From Gemmatimonadota bacterium (GTDB lineage: Bacteria > Gemmatimonadota > Gemmatimonadetes > Longimicrobiales > Gaopeijiaceae): a stretch of DNA of 64,000 bases. The notes beneath the pieces are model-generated. The model saw only the letters and a list, made by a program, of their open reading frames with translations. It was not told the DNA's origin and did no database searches. Location: positions 675,557 through 739,556 of the forward strand of contig JAUIEJ010000001.1 of NCBI GenBank assembly GCA_030428885.1, given 5' to 3'. The translations under genes and the position numbers were made by a program. How positions within the stretch are numbered: the stretch's first letter is position 1; each line of letters starts with the position of its first letter. Below, one piece after another: positions 44,364 through 52,596 of the stretch.

Positions 44364-46808
44364 ATGGGGATCGGGCATCACGGGGCCGCGGCGCTCCGGG
44401 CGGTACGACGCAATCCGGGCTACGCGGCGGCCTTCGTCGTGACCCTGGGACTCGCCATCGGGGTGAACACGGCCGTCTTCAGCGTGGTTCACGGCGTGCT
44501 CCTGGCGCCCCTGCCGTTCCAGGACGCCGACCGCATCGTCTACCTCCAGCAGCCGGCGGTGCGGGCGGGGGTGCCCAACGCCACCTTCTCGTTTCACGAG
44601 GTGGCCGACTACCGGGCGGGGGTCGACGCCTTCGATCAGGTGGTGGAGTTCGGCGACTGGACCTTCTCGGTGGTGCCCTCCGACGGCATCGAGCCCCATC
44701 GGTCCATCGCCGGTCTGGTGACGAGCAACTACTTCGAGGTGCTGGGCATGCGCCCGGCGCTGGGCCGGACCCTGGGCCCCCCCGACGACCGTCCCGGGGC
44801 CGAGCCCGTCATGGTCCTGACCCACGGCTACTGGACCCGGGTCTTCGGGGCCGATCCCCAGGTGCTGGATCGCACCGTGGAGCTCAGCGGCAAGCGGGCG
44901 CGCATCGTGGGGGTGCTGGAGCCCGGGGCCCACTACACCGGCTCCCGGCAGCAGGACTTCTACGCCAACTACACCACCAACGACCACTACCAGGGTGCGT
45001 CCATGCTGGACAGCCGCACCCACCGCATGACCGACGTCTTCGCCCGCCTGGCCCCCGGGTCGGACCTGGAGTCGGCCCGGCAGGAGTCCCGGGCCGTGGC
45101 GGCGGGGCTCTGGCAGGAGTACCCCGACGCCTACCCGGAGCGCCTGGGCTTCGACCTCACGGTGGCCCGCTGGCAGGACGAGCTCACCCGCGAGGCCCGG
45201 CCCGTCTTCCTGCTCCTCATGGGCACCGTGGCGGCCGTGCTGCTCCTGGCCTGCGCCAACCTGGCCAACCTCACCCTCACTCGGCTGGTGCGCCGGGAGG
45301 GGGAGCTGGCCACCCGGGGCGCCCTGGGGGCGTCGCCCGGTGAACTCCGCACGGGCCTCGTGGCCGAGAACGTGGTGCTGGCCCTGGGCGGCGCGGCGTT
45401 GGGACTCCTCCTGGCCGCCGTGAGCCAGGGGGCGCTGTCCGCCTACGCGGCGCGATTCACGGTGCGGGCCGAAGAGGTGGGGCTGAGCCTGCCGGTGCTG
45501 GGCTTCACCCTGGCCGTGGGGGTGGGCGTGGCCGTGCTCCTGGCCTTCCTGCCGGGCATGCCCGTGGCCCCGGCCGCCGGCAACCTGTCGGTGGCGGCGG
45601 GGCGCGCCACCGGGGGGCGGGCCCGGAAGCGGGTGCAGCGGGGGTTGGTGGTGACCCAGCTCGCCCTCTCCTTCGCCCTCCTCACGGGGGCGGGACTCCT
45701 GGTGCGGAGTCTCCTGGCCCTCCAGTCCGTGGACCCGGGCTTCGACACCGACAACGTGGTGACCATGGAGGCGTTCCAGTCGTTCGCCACCACGGGCCCC
45801 CAGCTCTCCAACGACGACCTCTTCCGTCAGGTGCGCCACGAGGTCATGGCGTTTCCCGGAGTGCGGGCGGTGGCGGTGGCCTCGTTCGCTCCCCTCACCG
45901 GGGGCAATCCGGTGGCGTGGAACTTCGCCGTGGAGGGCGGTGACGACGGCGCCGAACGGAGCGTCATGGCCGCCTTCAACAGCGTGTCGCCGGGCTATTT
46001 CGACGCCACGGGGCTCGCCGTGCTCCGGGGTCGCCCTCTGGGCATGGCCGACCGGGCCGAGACGGACTCGGTGGTGGTGGTGAGCGAAGGCCTCGCCCGC
46101 ACCCTCTTCGGCGCCGAGGACCCGGTGGGCCGCCGCATCGCGTGGGCGTTCAGCGGCGGCACCGTGGGGCCGTGGAACCGCATCGTGGGCGTGGTGGCCG
46201 ACGCCCGGCAGTTCGGGCTGGGCGAAGCGGCCGTGCCCATCGTCTACCAGGCCGCCGACCAGGTGGGGTACGGCTTCACGGTGGTGGCGGCCACCACGGG
46301 CGATCCCGCGCCCCTGGCCCGGGACATCACCGAGCGGATCCGGGCCCACGACCCCACCCGGCCCGTGGACCGGATCCGCACCATGGACGAACTGGTGGCC
46401 GACGACGTGGCCCCCACCCGCCTCAACGCCACCCTGTTCGGCGCCTTCGCGGTCCTGGCCCTGGCCATCGCCGCCGTGGGGGTGCTGGGCGTACTGGCGT
46501 TCTCCGTGAGCCAGCGCACCCGGGAGTTCGGGTTGCGCATGGCCATCGGTGCCGATCGGGGTTCGGTGCTCCGGACCGTGTTGGGTGAAGGGGTTCTCCT
46601 GGTGGGGCTGGCCCTGGTGTTGGGCGGCGCTGCGGCGGCGCTGGGGGCGCGAGCCCTGGGGGGACTCCTCTTCGGCATCGATCCCCTGGATCCCCTGACC
46701 TTCGCCGGGGCCGCCGGGGCCCTGACCCTCACGGCCTTCGTGGCCGCCTTCCTCCCGGCGCGCCGCGCGACCCGGGTCGATCCCATGCAGGCCCTCCGGA
46801 GCGAATGA
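44364..46808 (+). CDS. ADOP-type MacB/FtsX-like permease (short prefix)
   Basis: This 814-aa permease starts almost directly with TM1 (ALRAVRRNPGYAAAFVVTLGLAIG) and has VHGVLLAPLPFQDADRIVYL, a first FtsX block and a second MacB/FtsX copy ending in RATRVDPMQALRSE. It lacks the longer ADOP prefix found in the 47182 copy. The stop overlaps the PadR start (ATGA), so this locus has the order permease, regulator, permease. Substrate unknown. Confidence 0.92.
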   Translation: MGIGHHGAAALRAVRRNPGYAAAFVVTLGLAIGVNTAVFSVVHGVLLAPLPFQDADRIVYLQQPAVRAGVPNATFSFHEVADYRAGVDAFDQVVEFGDWTFSVVPSDGIEPHRSIAGLVTSNYFEVLGMRPALGRTLGPPDDRPGAEPVMVLTHGYWTRVFGADPQVLDRTVELSGKRARIVGVLEPGAHYTGSRQQDFYANYTTNDHYQGASMLDSRTHRMTDVFARLAPGSDLESARQESRAVAAGLWQEYPDAYPERLGFDLTVARWQDELTREARPVFLLLMGTVAAVLLLACANLANLTLTRLVRREGELATRGALGASPGELRTGLVAENVVLALGGAALGLLLAAVSQGALSAYAARFTVRAEEVGLSLPVLGFTLAVGVGVAVLLAFLPGMPVAPAAGNLSVAAGRATGGRARKRVQRGLVVTQLALSFALLTGAGLLVRSLLALQSVDPGFDTDNVVTMEAFQSFATTGPQLSNDDLFRQVRHEVMAFPGVRAVAVASFAPLTGGNPVAWNFAVEGGDDGAERSVMAAFNSVSPGYFDATGLAVLRGRPLGMADRAETDSVVVVSEGLARTLFGAEDPVGRRIAWAFSGGTVGPWNRIVGVVADARQFGLGEAAVPIVYQAADQVGYGFTVVAATTGDPAPLARDITERIRAHDPTRPVDRIRTMDELVADDVAPTRLNATLFGAFAVLALAIAAVGVLGVLAFSVSQRTREFGLRMAIGADRGSVLRTVLGEGVLLVGLALVLGGAAAALGARALGGLLFGIDPLDPLTFAGAAGALTLTAFVAAFLPARRATRVDPMQALRSE

Positions 46809-47185
46809 GCGTGACCCCCGAACTCCACACCCGGGCCCGGGAGTTTCTGCCCCTGGGCGCCCCGGTCTTCCACATCCTCCTGGCCCTGGGCCACGACACC
46901 CTCCACGGCTACGGCATCCTCGAGGCCATCGAGGCCAAGACCGGGGGCGAGGCGGCCATTCTGCCGGGCACCCTGTACGCCACCATGAACCGCATGCTCG
47001 ACGACGGGCTGCTGGTGGAGGCCGACCGCCCCGAGGGCGCCGACGCCCGGCGCAAGTACTACCGGCGCACGCCCCTGGGGCACGCCGTGGTGGCCGCCGA
47101 AGCCCATCGCCTCCAGGTCCTCATCGACGTGGCCCGAAGCGAGGCGACGGGCACCCGGGCGGCGGAGGGCGGGGAGACGGCGTGA
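46805..47185 (+). CDS. PadR-family transcriptional regulator
   Basis: This 126-aa protein carries the PadR pattern: VFHILLALGHDTLHGYGILEAIEAKTGGEA, LPGTLYATMNRMLDDGLLVEAD, DARRKYYRRTPLGHAVVAAEA. It is inserted between two ADOP permeases, overlapping both. The likely target is the palindrome upstream of the first permease, which would make the whole three-gene unit autoregulated. Confidence 0.93.
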   Translation: MSVTPELHTRAREFLPLGAPVFHILLALGHDTLHGYGILEAIEAKTGGEAAILPGTLYATMNRMLDDGLLVEADRPEGADARRKYYRRTPLGHAVVAAEAHRLQVLIDVARSEATGTRAAEGGETA

Positions 47186-49896
47186 GGCTCTACCGCTGGC
47201 TCCTCCGGGCGTATCCCGCCCCCTTCCGCCGCCTCTACGGCGCCGACCTGGAGGCCGACTTCGACGACCTCCTGGCCCGGACGCGGCCCCGGGGGCGGGG
47301 CGCGGTGACGCGCCTCTGGGCCCGGACCGTCGTCGACACGGTGCGGACCGGTCTCGGCGAGCGACTGTCGCGGCGGGGGTACCGGGCCGGGCGGAGCCGC
47401 GTGCGGATTCCCCGCACGGGGGTGGCCGACCGGGTCGCCGACGCCTGGCAGGACCTGCGAATCGGCGCCCGGGCCCTGGGGCGCTCCCCGGGCTACGCGG
47501 CGGCCGTGATCGCCACCCTCGCGCTGGGCATCGGCGCCAACACGGCCCTCTTCTCGGTGGCGTACGGCACGCTGCTCCGGCCCCTTCCGTTCGCCTCCGG
47601 CGACCGCCTGGTGCGCCTGGTGCAGGAGGCGCCCCCGGCCACCGACCCCGGGGCCGCCCCGGCCCGGGCCGGCTTCTCGGTGACCGACCTGGAGGCCTAC
47701 GGCGCCGGGGTGCCGGGGTTGGTGGAGATGAGCGAGTTCCACGCCATGACCTTCACCCTCATCGACGACGGGGGTCCCCATCGGGTCCGGGCCGGCGTGG
47801 TCTCGGCCAACTACTTCGAGTTCCTGGGGCTCGAGGCGCTCCACGGCCGGGTGCTCCACCCCGACGAGGACCACATGGGCGCCGAGCCGGTCATCGTCCT
47901 CACCCACGGGTACTGGATGGAGCGATTCGGGGGCGACACCGCGGTGGTGGGCACCCGGGTGCGCATGAACGACCGGGTCCACGAGATCGTGGGGGTGCTG
48001 CCGCCCCGACCCCAGTTCCCGGTGGCGGGCGACATCTTCCTGCCCATCTCGGCCTGCCCCACCCGGAGCGACCCGGCGTTCATCGCCGATCCGTCGGCCC
48101 GGATGATGTGGGCCTACGCGCGCCTGGACGACGAGACCGACGTGGCGGCGGCGGGCCAACGCGCCGACTCGCTCCTGTCCGCCCTGGCCGCCGCCGATCC
48201 GGCCCCGTATCCCGTGGAGCGGGGCTTCGACGTGCGGGTCGTGGACCTCCGGGACGACATGGTGGCCGACGTGCGTCCCCTGGCGGCGGCTCTCCTGGCG
48301 GTGGCGGCGTTCGTGCTCCTCATCGCATGCGCCAACGCGGCGGGGTTGGCCCTGGCCCGGGCGGGGCGGCGCCTTCGGGAGCTGGAAGTGCGGGGGGCCC
48401 TGGGCGCGGGTCGGGGGCGCCTGGTGCGCACCCTCCTGGGGGAGAGTCTGCTCCTGGCGGCGGCGGGCGGGGTGCTGGGCCTGGGCGTCGCCCTGGGCGG
48501 CCACGACCTCCTGGTGGGGTTTGCCGAACGCTTCACCACCCGGGCCCAGGAGATCCGCCTCGACGGGGCCGTCCTCGCTTTCGCGGCGACCCTCTCCGTC
48601 GTCACCGGCCTCGTCTTCGGTGCCGTGCCCGGCCTCTGGGTGGGCGGGCGGGTGCGCGCCACGGGAATGGAGTCGGGGGCCGCCACCGTGGGCGCTCGCG
48701 GTCGCATGCTTCAGCGGTGGCTCGTGGTGGCCCAGGTGGCCGTGGCCTTCGCCGTGGTGAGCGCGGCGGGGTTGGCGCTCCGCACGGCCTGGACCGTGGG
48801 ATCCACCGAGCTCGGCTTCGAGACCACCTCGGTGGCCAGCCTCACCATCTCGGTGGACAAGGAGCGATACCGCAGCCCCGACTCGGCTCGGGTCCTCTTC
48901 GATCGCCTGGCCGCCTCCATTCGCCAGGAGCCCGCCGTGGGCAAGGTGGCCCGGGTCGTCATGGGACCCCTCTCAGGCTACATGCACCGGGACGCCTTCT
49001 TCATCGGCGCCGACGCCGACGGGGGGGAGCCCGTGACGGCCCTGAGCCGGGTGGTGGATCCGGGGTTCTTCGAGATCCTGGGCATGTCGGTGGAGCGGGG
49101 TCGCGCCTTCACCCGCGCCGACGGTCCCGACGCGCCCCCCGTGGCCGTGGTCAACCACACCTTCTACGAGCGGTTCATGGGGGGCCGGTTCGGGGTGGGC
49201 GCCACCATGGTCCGGTGTCACGGGCCCGACGAATGCCTCCCCCCCACCACCATCGTGGGGGTGGTGGCCGACGTGCGCTTCGACGGCCCCGACGAACCCG
49301 TGGCCCCCGAGGTCTACGAGGTGGCCCGGCAGAACCCGGTGTACGGGGGGGAGAACCTGGTGCTCGAGGTGCGGGGCGACCCGGCAGGCCTGGAGCAGGC
49401 CGTGGCCCGGCGGGTCCAGGCCGTGGACCCCGATCTCCCGGTCTCGGACTTCGCTTCTCTCGAGGGACTCCGGCAGGAACGCACCCGGCCGCGTCGCTTC
49501 CTGGCGTGGCTCCTGGGGGGAATGGCGGCGGTGGCCGCCGGCCTCGCGGTCACGGGCATCTTCGGGGTGGCCGCCCTCTCGGCGGCGTCCCGCACCCGGG
49601 AGTTGGGGATCCGCCGGGCCCTGGGGGCCACCCCCGCCAACCTCACCCGGCGCGTGGTGGGCGAAGGGCTGGTGGTGGCGGTGGCCGGGGTGGGCGCCGG
49701 GCTGATCCTCGCCTGGGGCTTCGGCCGGGCCTTCGCTTCGTTCTTCACCACGATCCTCTGGGGCGTGGCCGTTCACGACCGCCTCACTCTGGGTCTCACG
49801 GCCCTTCTCTTCACCGCCGTGGCCGTGGCCGCGGCGTGGGGTCCCGCCCGACGGGCGGCGGCCCTCGATCCCATGCAGGTCCTCAAGGAACCCTGA
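47182..49896 (+). CDS. ADOP-type MacB/FtsX-like permease
   Basis: This 904-aa permease has the full ADOP prefix (LYRWLLRAYPAPFRRLYGADLEADFDDLLA), TM1 (RSPGYAAAVIATLALGIGANTALFSV), a periplasmic domain, an FtsX block, a second periplasmic domain and a C-terminal FtsX block (LGIRRALGATPANLTRRVV). It ends AALDPMQVLKEP. It is translated from a GTG at 47182 overlapping the PadR stop. It is similar in plan to the 44364 copy but not close enough to suggest a recent duplication. Confidence 0.92.
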   Translation: MRLYRWLLRAYPAPFRRLYGADLEADFDDLLARTRPRGRGAVTRLWARTVVDTVRTGLGERLSRRGYRAGRSRVRIPRTGVADRVADAWQDLRIGARALGRSPGYAAAVIATLALGIGANTALFSVAYGTLLRPLPFASGDRLVRLVQEAPPATDPGAAPARAGFSVTDLEAYGAGVPGLVEMSEFHAMTFTLIDDGGPHRVRAGVVSANYFEFLGLEALHGRVLHPDEDHMGAEPVIVLTHGYWMERFGGDTAVVGTRVRMNDRVHEIVGVLPPRPQFPVAGDIFLPISACPTRSDPAFIADPSARMMWAYARLDDETDVAAAGQRADSLLSALAAADPAPYPVERGFDVRVVDLRDDMVADVRPLAAALLAVAAFVLLIACANAAGLALARAGRRLRELEVRGALGAGRGRLVRTLLGESLLLAAAGGVLGLGVALGGHDLLVGFAERFTTRAQEIRLDGAVLAFAATLSVVTGLVFGAVPGLWVGGRVRATGMESGAATVGARGRMLQRWLVVAQVAVAFAVVSAAGLALRTAWTVGSTELGFETTSVASLTISVDKERYRSPDSARVLFDRLAASIRQEPAVGKVARVVMGPLSGYMHRDAFFIGADADGGEPVTALSRVVDPGFFEILGMSVERGRAFTRADGPDAPPVAVVNHTFYERFMGGRFGVGATMVRCHGPDECLPPTTIVGVVADVRFDGPDEPVAPEVYEVARQNPVYGGENLVLEVRGDPAGLEQAVARRVQAVDPDLPVSDFASLEGLRQERTRPRRFLAWLLGGMAAVAAGLAVTGIFGVAALSAASRTRELGIRRALGATPANLTRRVVGEGLVVAVAGVGAGLILAWGFGRAFASFFTTILWGVAVHDRLTLGLTALLFTAVAVAAAWGPARRAAALDPMQVLKEP

Positions 49897-49917
49897 CCCG
49901 ACTCGACGGAGACGACG

Positions 49918-50850
49918 ATGACGATGACGACGACCTTCCCTCGCACCCGCGCCCTCCTGGGCGCCGGCGCGGCCGTCCTGACCCTGGCCGCCCCGGCCCT
50001 GGCCCAGGACGATCCCCGGGCGGCCCTGCTGGTGGACGCCGACTGGGTGCAGTCCCATATGGACGACCCCGATCTCGTGGTGCTCCACGTGGGGCGGGCC
50101 TTCGCCGACGGCCACATTCCCGGGTCGGCCCTTCTCGACGTGAACGCCCTGACCTACAGCGAGGGCGAGATGGACGATCCCGATCACGTCATGCTCGACC
50201 TGCCGCCGGATCTCGCCACGGCCCGCACCGCCTTCGAAGCCGCGGGGGTGTCCGACGGCTCCACGGTGGTCATCGCGTACGAGGGTCGGGGACTCCCCAT
50301 CGCCACCCGGGCCCTCTGGACGCTCCAGGTGCTGGGCAAGGACGACGCCCGCCTCCTGGACGGCGGCCTCACGGCGTGGACCGCCGCCGGCGGGGCCATG
50401 GTCACCGACGCCACCCCGCCGACGCCCGGCCGCATCACCGCCGCGCCCCGCCTCGATCGCCGGGTCGACAAGGCGTTCGTCCGGGACCGGGGCACGGCGC
50501 CGGGGATCGCCCTCGTCGATGCCCGCCGCCCGGCCCACTACGACGGCGTGGAAGAGGAGATCGACGGCCGGGCGGGCCACATTCCCGGGGCCGGCAGCCT
50601 GTACGTGGGCGACCTCACCGGCGAGGACGGGCGCTTCAAGTCCGCCGCCGAGCTCCGGAGCCTGTTCGAGGCGGCGGGCTTCCAGGACGGTGACCAGGTG
50701 GTGACCTACTGCCACATCGGTCTCTGGGGCTCGGCCGTGCTCTTCGCCGCCCGCACCCTGGGCTACGACGCCATGCTCTACGACGGCTCCATGGCCGAGT
50801 GGGCCGCCGACCGCTCCCTCCCCCTCGAGGCCGCCGGCGGGGGTCGATGA
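49918..50850 (+). CDS. Exported two-domain sulfurtransferase (rhodanese/TST type)
   Basis: This 310-aa protein has a signal peptide (GAGAAVLTLAAPALA, then QDDP) and two rhodanese domains. The first is the structural one without Cys at the active position (GSTVVIAYEGRG). The second has the catalytic Cys ~265 in VVTYCHIGLWGS. It would transfer sulfane sulfur from thiosulfate or mercaptopyruvate to a thiol acceptor in the periplasm. The ATG at 49918 sits in a GAC/GAT-rich run, and ATG 49924 is also in frame. The stop overlaps the first YeeE/YedE gene. Confidence 0.9.
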   Translation: MTMTTTFPRTRALLGAGAAVLTLAAPALAQDDPRAALLVDADWVQSHMDDPDLVVLHVGRAFADGHIPGSALLDVNALTYSEGEMDDPDHVMLDLPPDLATARTAFEAAGVSDGSTVVIAYEGRGLPIATRALWTLQVLGKDDARLLDGGLTAWTAAGGAMVTDATPPTPGRITAAPRLDRRVDKAFVRDRGTAPGIALVDARRPAHYDGVEEEIDGRAGHIPGAGSLYVGDLTGEDGRFKSAAELRSLFEAAGFQDGDQVVTYCHIGLWGSAVLFAARTLGYDAMLYDGSMAEWAADRSLPLEAAGGGR

Positions 50851-51428
50851 CCCCGGGGGCCTCCGGGCCCCGTCCCTACGCCGATCCGTACGTGGCGGGG
50901 GTGGGCCTGGGCCTCGTGCTCCTGGCGTCGTTCGTCTTCGCCGGCCGGGGGCTCGGGGCCTCGGGGGCCTTCGGTCGGGTCGCGGCCGAGACCGTGGCGG
51001 CGGTGGCGCCGGAGCATGCCGCCGCCCGGCCGCCCCTGGCCGGGTATCTGGCCGACGGCGCCGCCCAGAACGGCTCCCCGGACGCCCCGTCCGGCGCCGC
51101 CCCCCCGGGCGCGCCGCTCTCCCCCTCGGGCTGGCTCGTGGTGGAGATGCTGGGGGTGCTTGTCGGGGGCTTCGCCTCGGCCGTTCTCGCCGGGCGCTTC
51201 CGTCCCGGCGTGACCCGGGGCGAGGGGGTGGGCGTGTCGTCCCGCCTCTCCATGGCGGCGGCCGGGGGCGTGGCCATGGGCGTGGGCGCCCTCCTGGCCC
51301 GGGGATGCACCTCGGGGCTGGCCCTCACCGGCGGCGCGCTCCTGGCCCCCGGGGCCTGGATCTTCATCGCGTCGGCCTTCGGCGCCGGATACGTGGCGGC
51401 GCCCCTGGTGCGGGGAGCCTGGCGATGA
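50847..51428 (+). CDS. YeeE/YedE-family sulfur transporter, first half
   Basis: This 193-aa membrane protein has about four hydrophobic segments, with the Cys-containing motif LLARGCTSGLALTGGALL, comparable to the GCTSG signature in YeeE/TsuA thiosulfate importers. The Pro/Ala-rich loop (PDAPSGAAPPGAPLSPSG) is unusual. It starts at ATG 50847 overlapping the sulfurtransferase stop and overlaps the second half gene (ATGA). Together the two likely form one transport unit. Confidence 0.83.
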   Translation: MTPGASGPRPYADPYVAGVGLGLVLLASFVFAGRGLGASGAFGRVAAETVAAVAPEHAAARPPLAGYLADGAAQNGSPDAPSGAAPPGAPLSPSGWLVVEMLGVLVGGFASAVLAGRFRPGVTRGEGVGVSSRLSMAAAGGVAMGVGALLARGCTSGLALTGGALLAPGAWIFIASAFGAGYVAAPLVRGAWR

Positions 51429-51979
51429 GTGCCGCGTGGCTGCCGGCCTTCGTCATCGGCGTGGCCTTCGGCTGGGCGCTGGAGCGGGGCGGCATGGGCG
51501 ACGCGTGCAAGCTCGCGGGGCAGTTCCAACTCCGGGACCTCGCCGTCTTCAAGATCATGTTCTCGGCGGTGCTCACGGCCATGCTCGGCGGCTTCTGGCT
51601 CGCCCGGGTGGGCTGGATCGACCTCAACGCCGTGGCCCTGCCCCCCACGGCTCCCCTGGCCCAGCTCGCCGGCGGCGCCCTCTTCGGCGTGGGCTTCGTG
51701 GTGGCGGGCCTCTGCCCCGGCACCTCGTGCGTGGCCGCCGTGTCCGGGCGCTTCGACGGGCTGGCGGCGGTGCTGGGCATGGGCGCCGGGGTGCTCCTCT
51801 TCGCCGAGGCGTGGAACGGCCTCGAAGGGCTCTACGGAACCGACCGCTACGTCACCATCCCCGAGGCCCTGGGACTCCCGTACGGGCTCGTGGTGGGGCT
51901 GGTGACGGGGGCGGCCCTGGTCGCCTTCGCCGCCGCCGAACGCATCGAGGCCCGGCGGGGCCGGGTGGTGCAGCCGTGA
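51425..51979 (+). CDS. YeeE/YedE-family sulfur transporter, second half
   Basis: This 184-aa protein has about four TM helices with the family motifs GGMGDACKLAGQFQLRDLAVFK and GLCPGTSCVAAVSGRFDGL. The Cys residues would relay thiosulfate or sulfur through the pore. It overlaps genes on both sides. The split arrangement, two half-size proteins, is known for this family. Confidence 0.85.
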   Translation: MSAAWLPAFVIGVAFGWALERGGMGDACKLAGQFQLRDLAVFKIMFSAVLTAMLGGFWLARVGWIDLNAVALPPTAPLAQLAGGALFGVGFVVAGLCPGTSCVAAVSGRFDGLAAVLGMGAGVLLFAEAWNGLEGLYGTDRYVTIPEALGLPYGLVVGLVTGAALVAFAAAERIEARRGRVVQP

Positions 51980-52596
51980 CGGGCGTCCACCGCGGACTCG
52001 TGGCCGCGGCCGCCGTCCTGGGCGTGGCCGCCCTGGCCGCCGGCGATCCGCTCCCCGGCGGCGGGGGGCGGGTGGGCGCCGTGGTGGCCGCGGCGGGCGA
52101 ACGGGTGCCCACCCTGGGCGCCGTGGAACTGGCCCGTCGCCTCCGGGACCGCACGCCGGGCCTCCGCGTCGCCGACCTCCGTGACTCGGCGTCGTTCGCC
52201 CTCTTCCGCCTCCCGGGCTCGGAGCGCATCGACCTGCCGACCCTCCTGGACGAAGCCCCGCCCGCCGGCCCCGAGACCCTGGTCCTGGTCGACGAGGGAC
52301 TGGACGCCGCGGCCGCGTGGCCGATCTTGAGGGCCGGGGGACGCGACGCCGTGGTCCTCGACGGTGGCGTGAACGCCTGGATCACACAGATCTTGAGTCC
52401 AGTGCTTCCCGCCTTCGCTGACAGCGCCCTGACGGCGCGGTTCGCCGAGGTGTCGGACCTCTCCCGGTACTTCGGAGGCGAGCCCCGGGTGGCCGAGGCG
52501 GGCGAAGCGGTGACGACGCCGTGGGCCCTGGCCGACACGGCGTCCCTGGAGTCCCACGTCGAACGACTGAGAGCCCGAGGAGGATGTGGATGGTGA
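51976..52596 (+). CDS. Rhodanese-like protein without catalytic cysteine
   Basis: This 206-aa protein has an N-terminal hydrophobic segment (GLVAAAAVLGVAALAAG), so it is exported or anchored. A rhodanese fold follows (LGAVELARRLRDRTPGLRVADLRD ... VVLDGGVNAW), but the active-site loop reads VLVDEGLDAAAAW with no Cys. Its only cysteine is in the C-terminal GGCGW. A scaffold or sulfur-binding role is inferred. GTG 51976 overlaps the preceding stop; its 3' end overlaps the MOCOS-like start by 7 nt. Confidence 0.8.
   Translation: MTGVHRGLVAAAAVLGVAALAAGDPLPGGGGRVGAVVAAAGERVPTLGAVELARRLRDRTPGLRVADLRDSASFALFRLPGSERIDLPTLLDEAPPAGPETLVLVDEGLDAAAAWPILRAGGRDAVVLDGGVNAWITQILSPVLPAFADSALTARFAEVSDLSRYFGGEPRVAEAGEAVTTPWALADTASLESHVERLRARGGCGW

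Noticed and set aside
49915..49940. GAC/GAT repeat as a functional microsatellite
   Set aside because: It is short and imperfect and covers only the first codons of the sulfurtransferase, so it is likely just composition.
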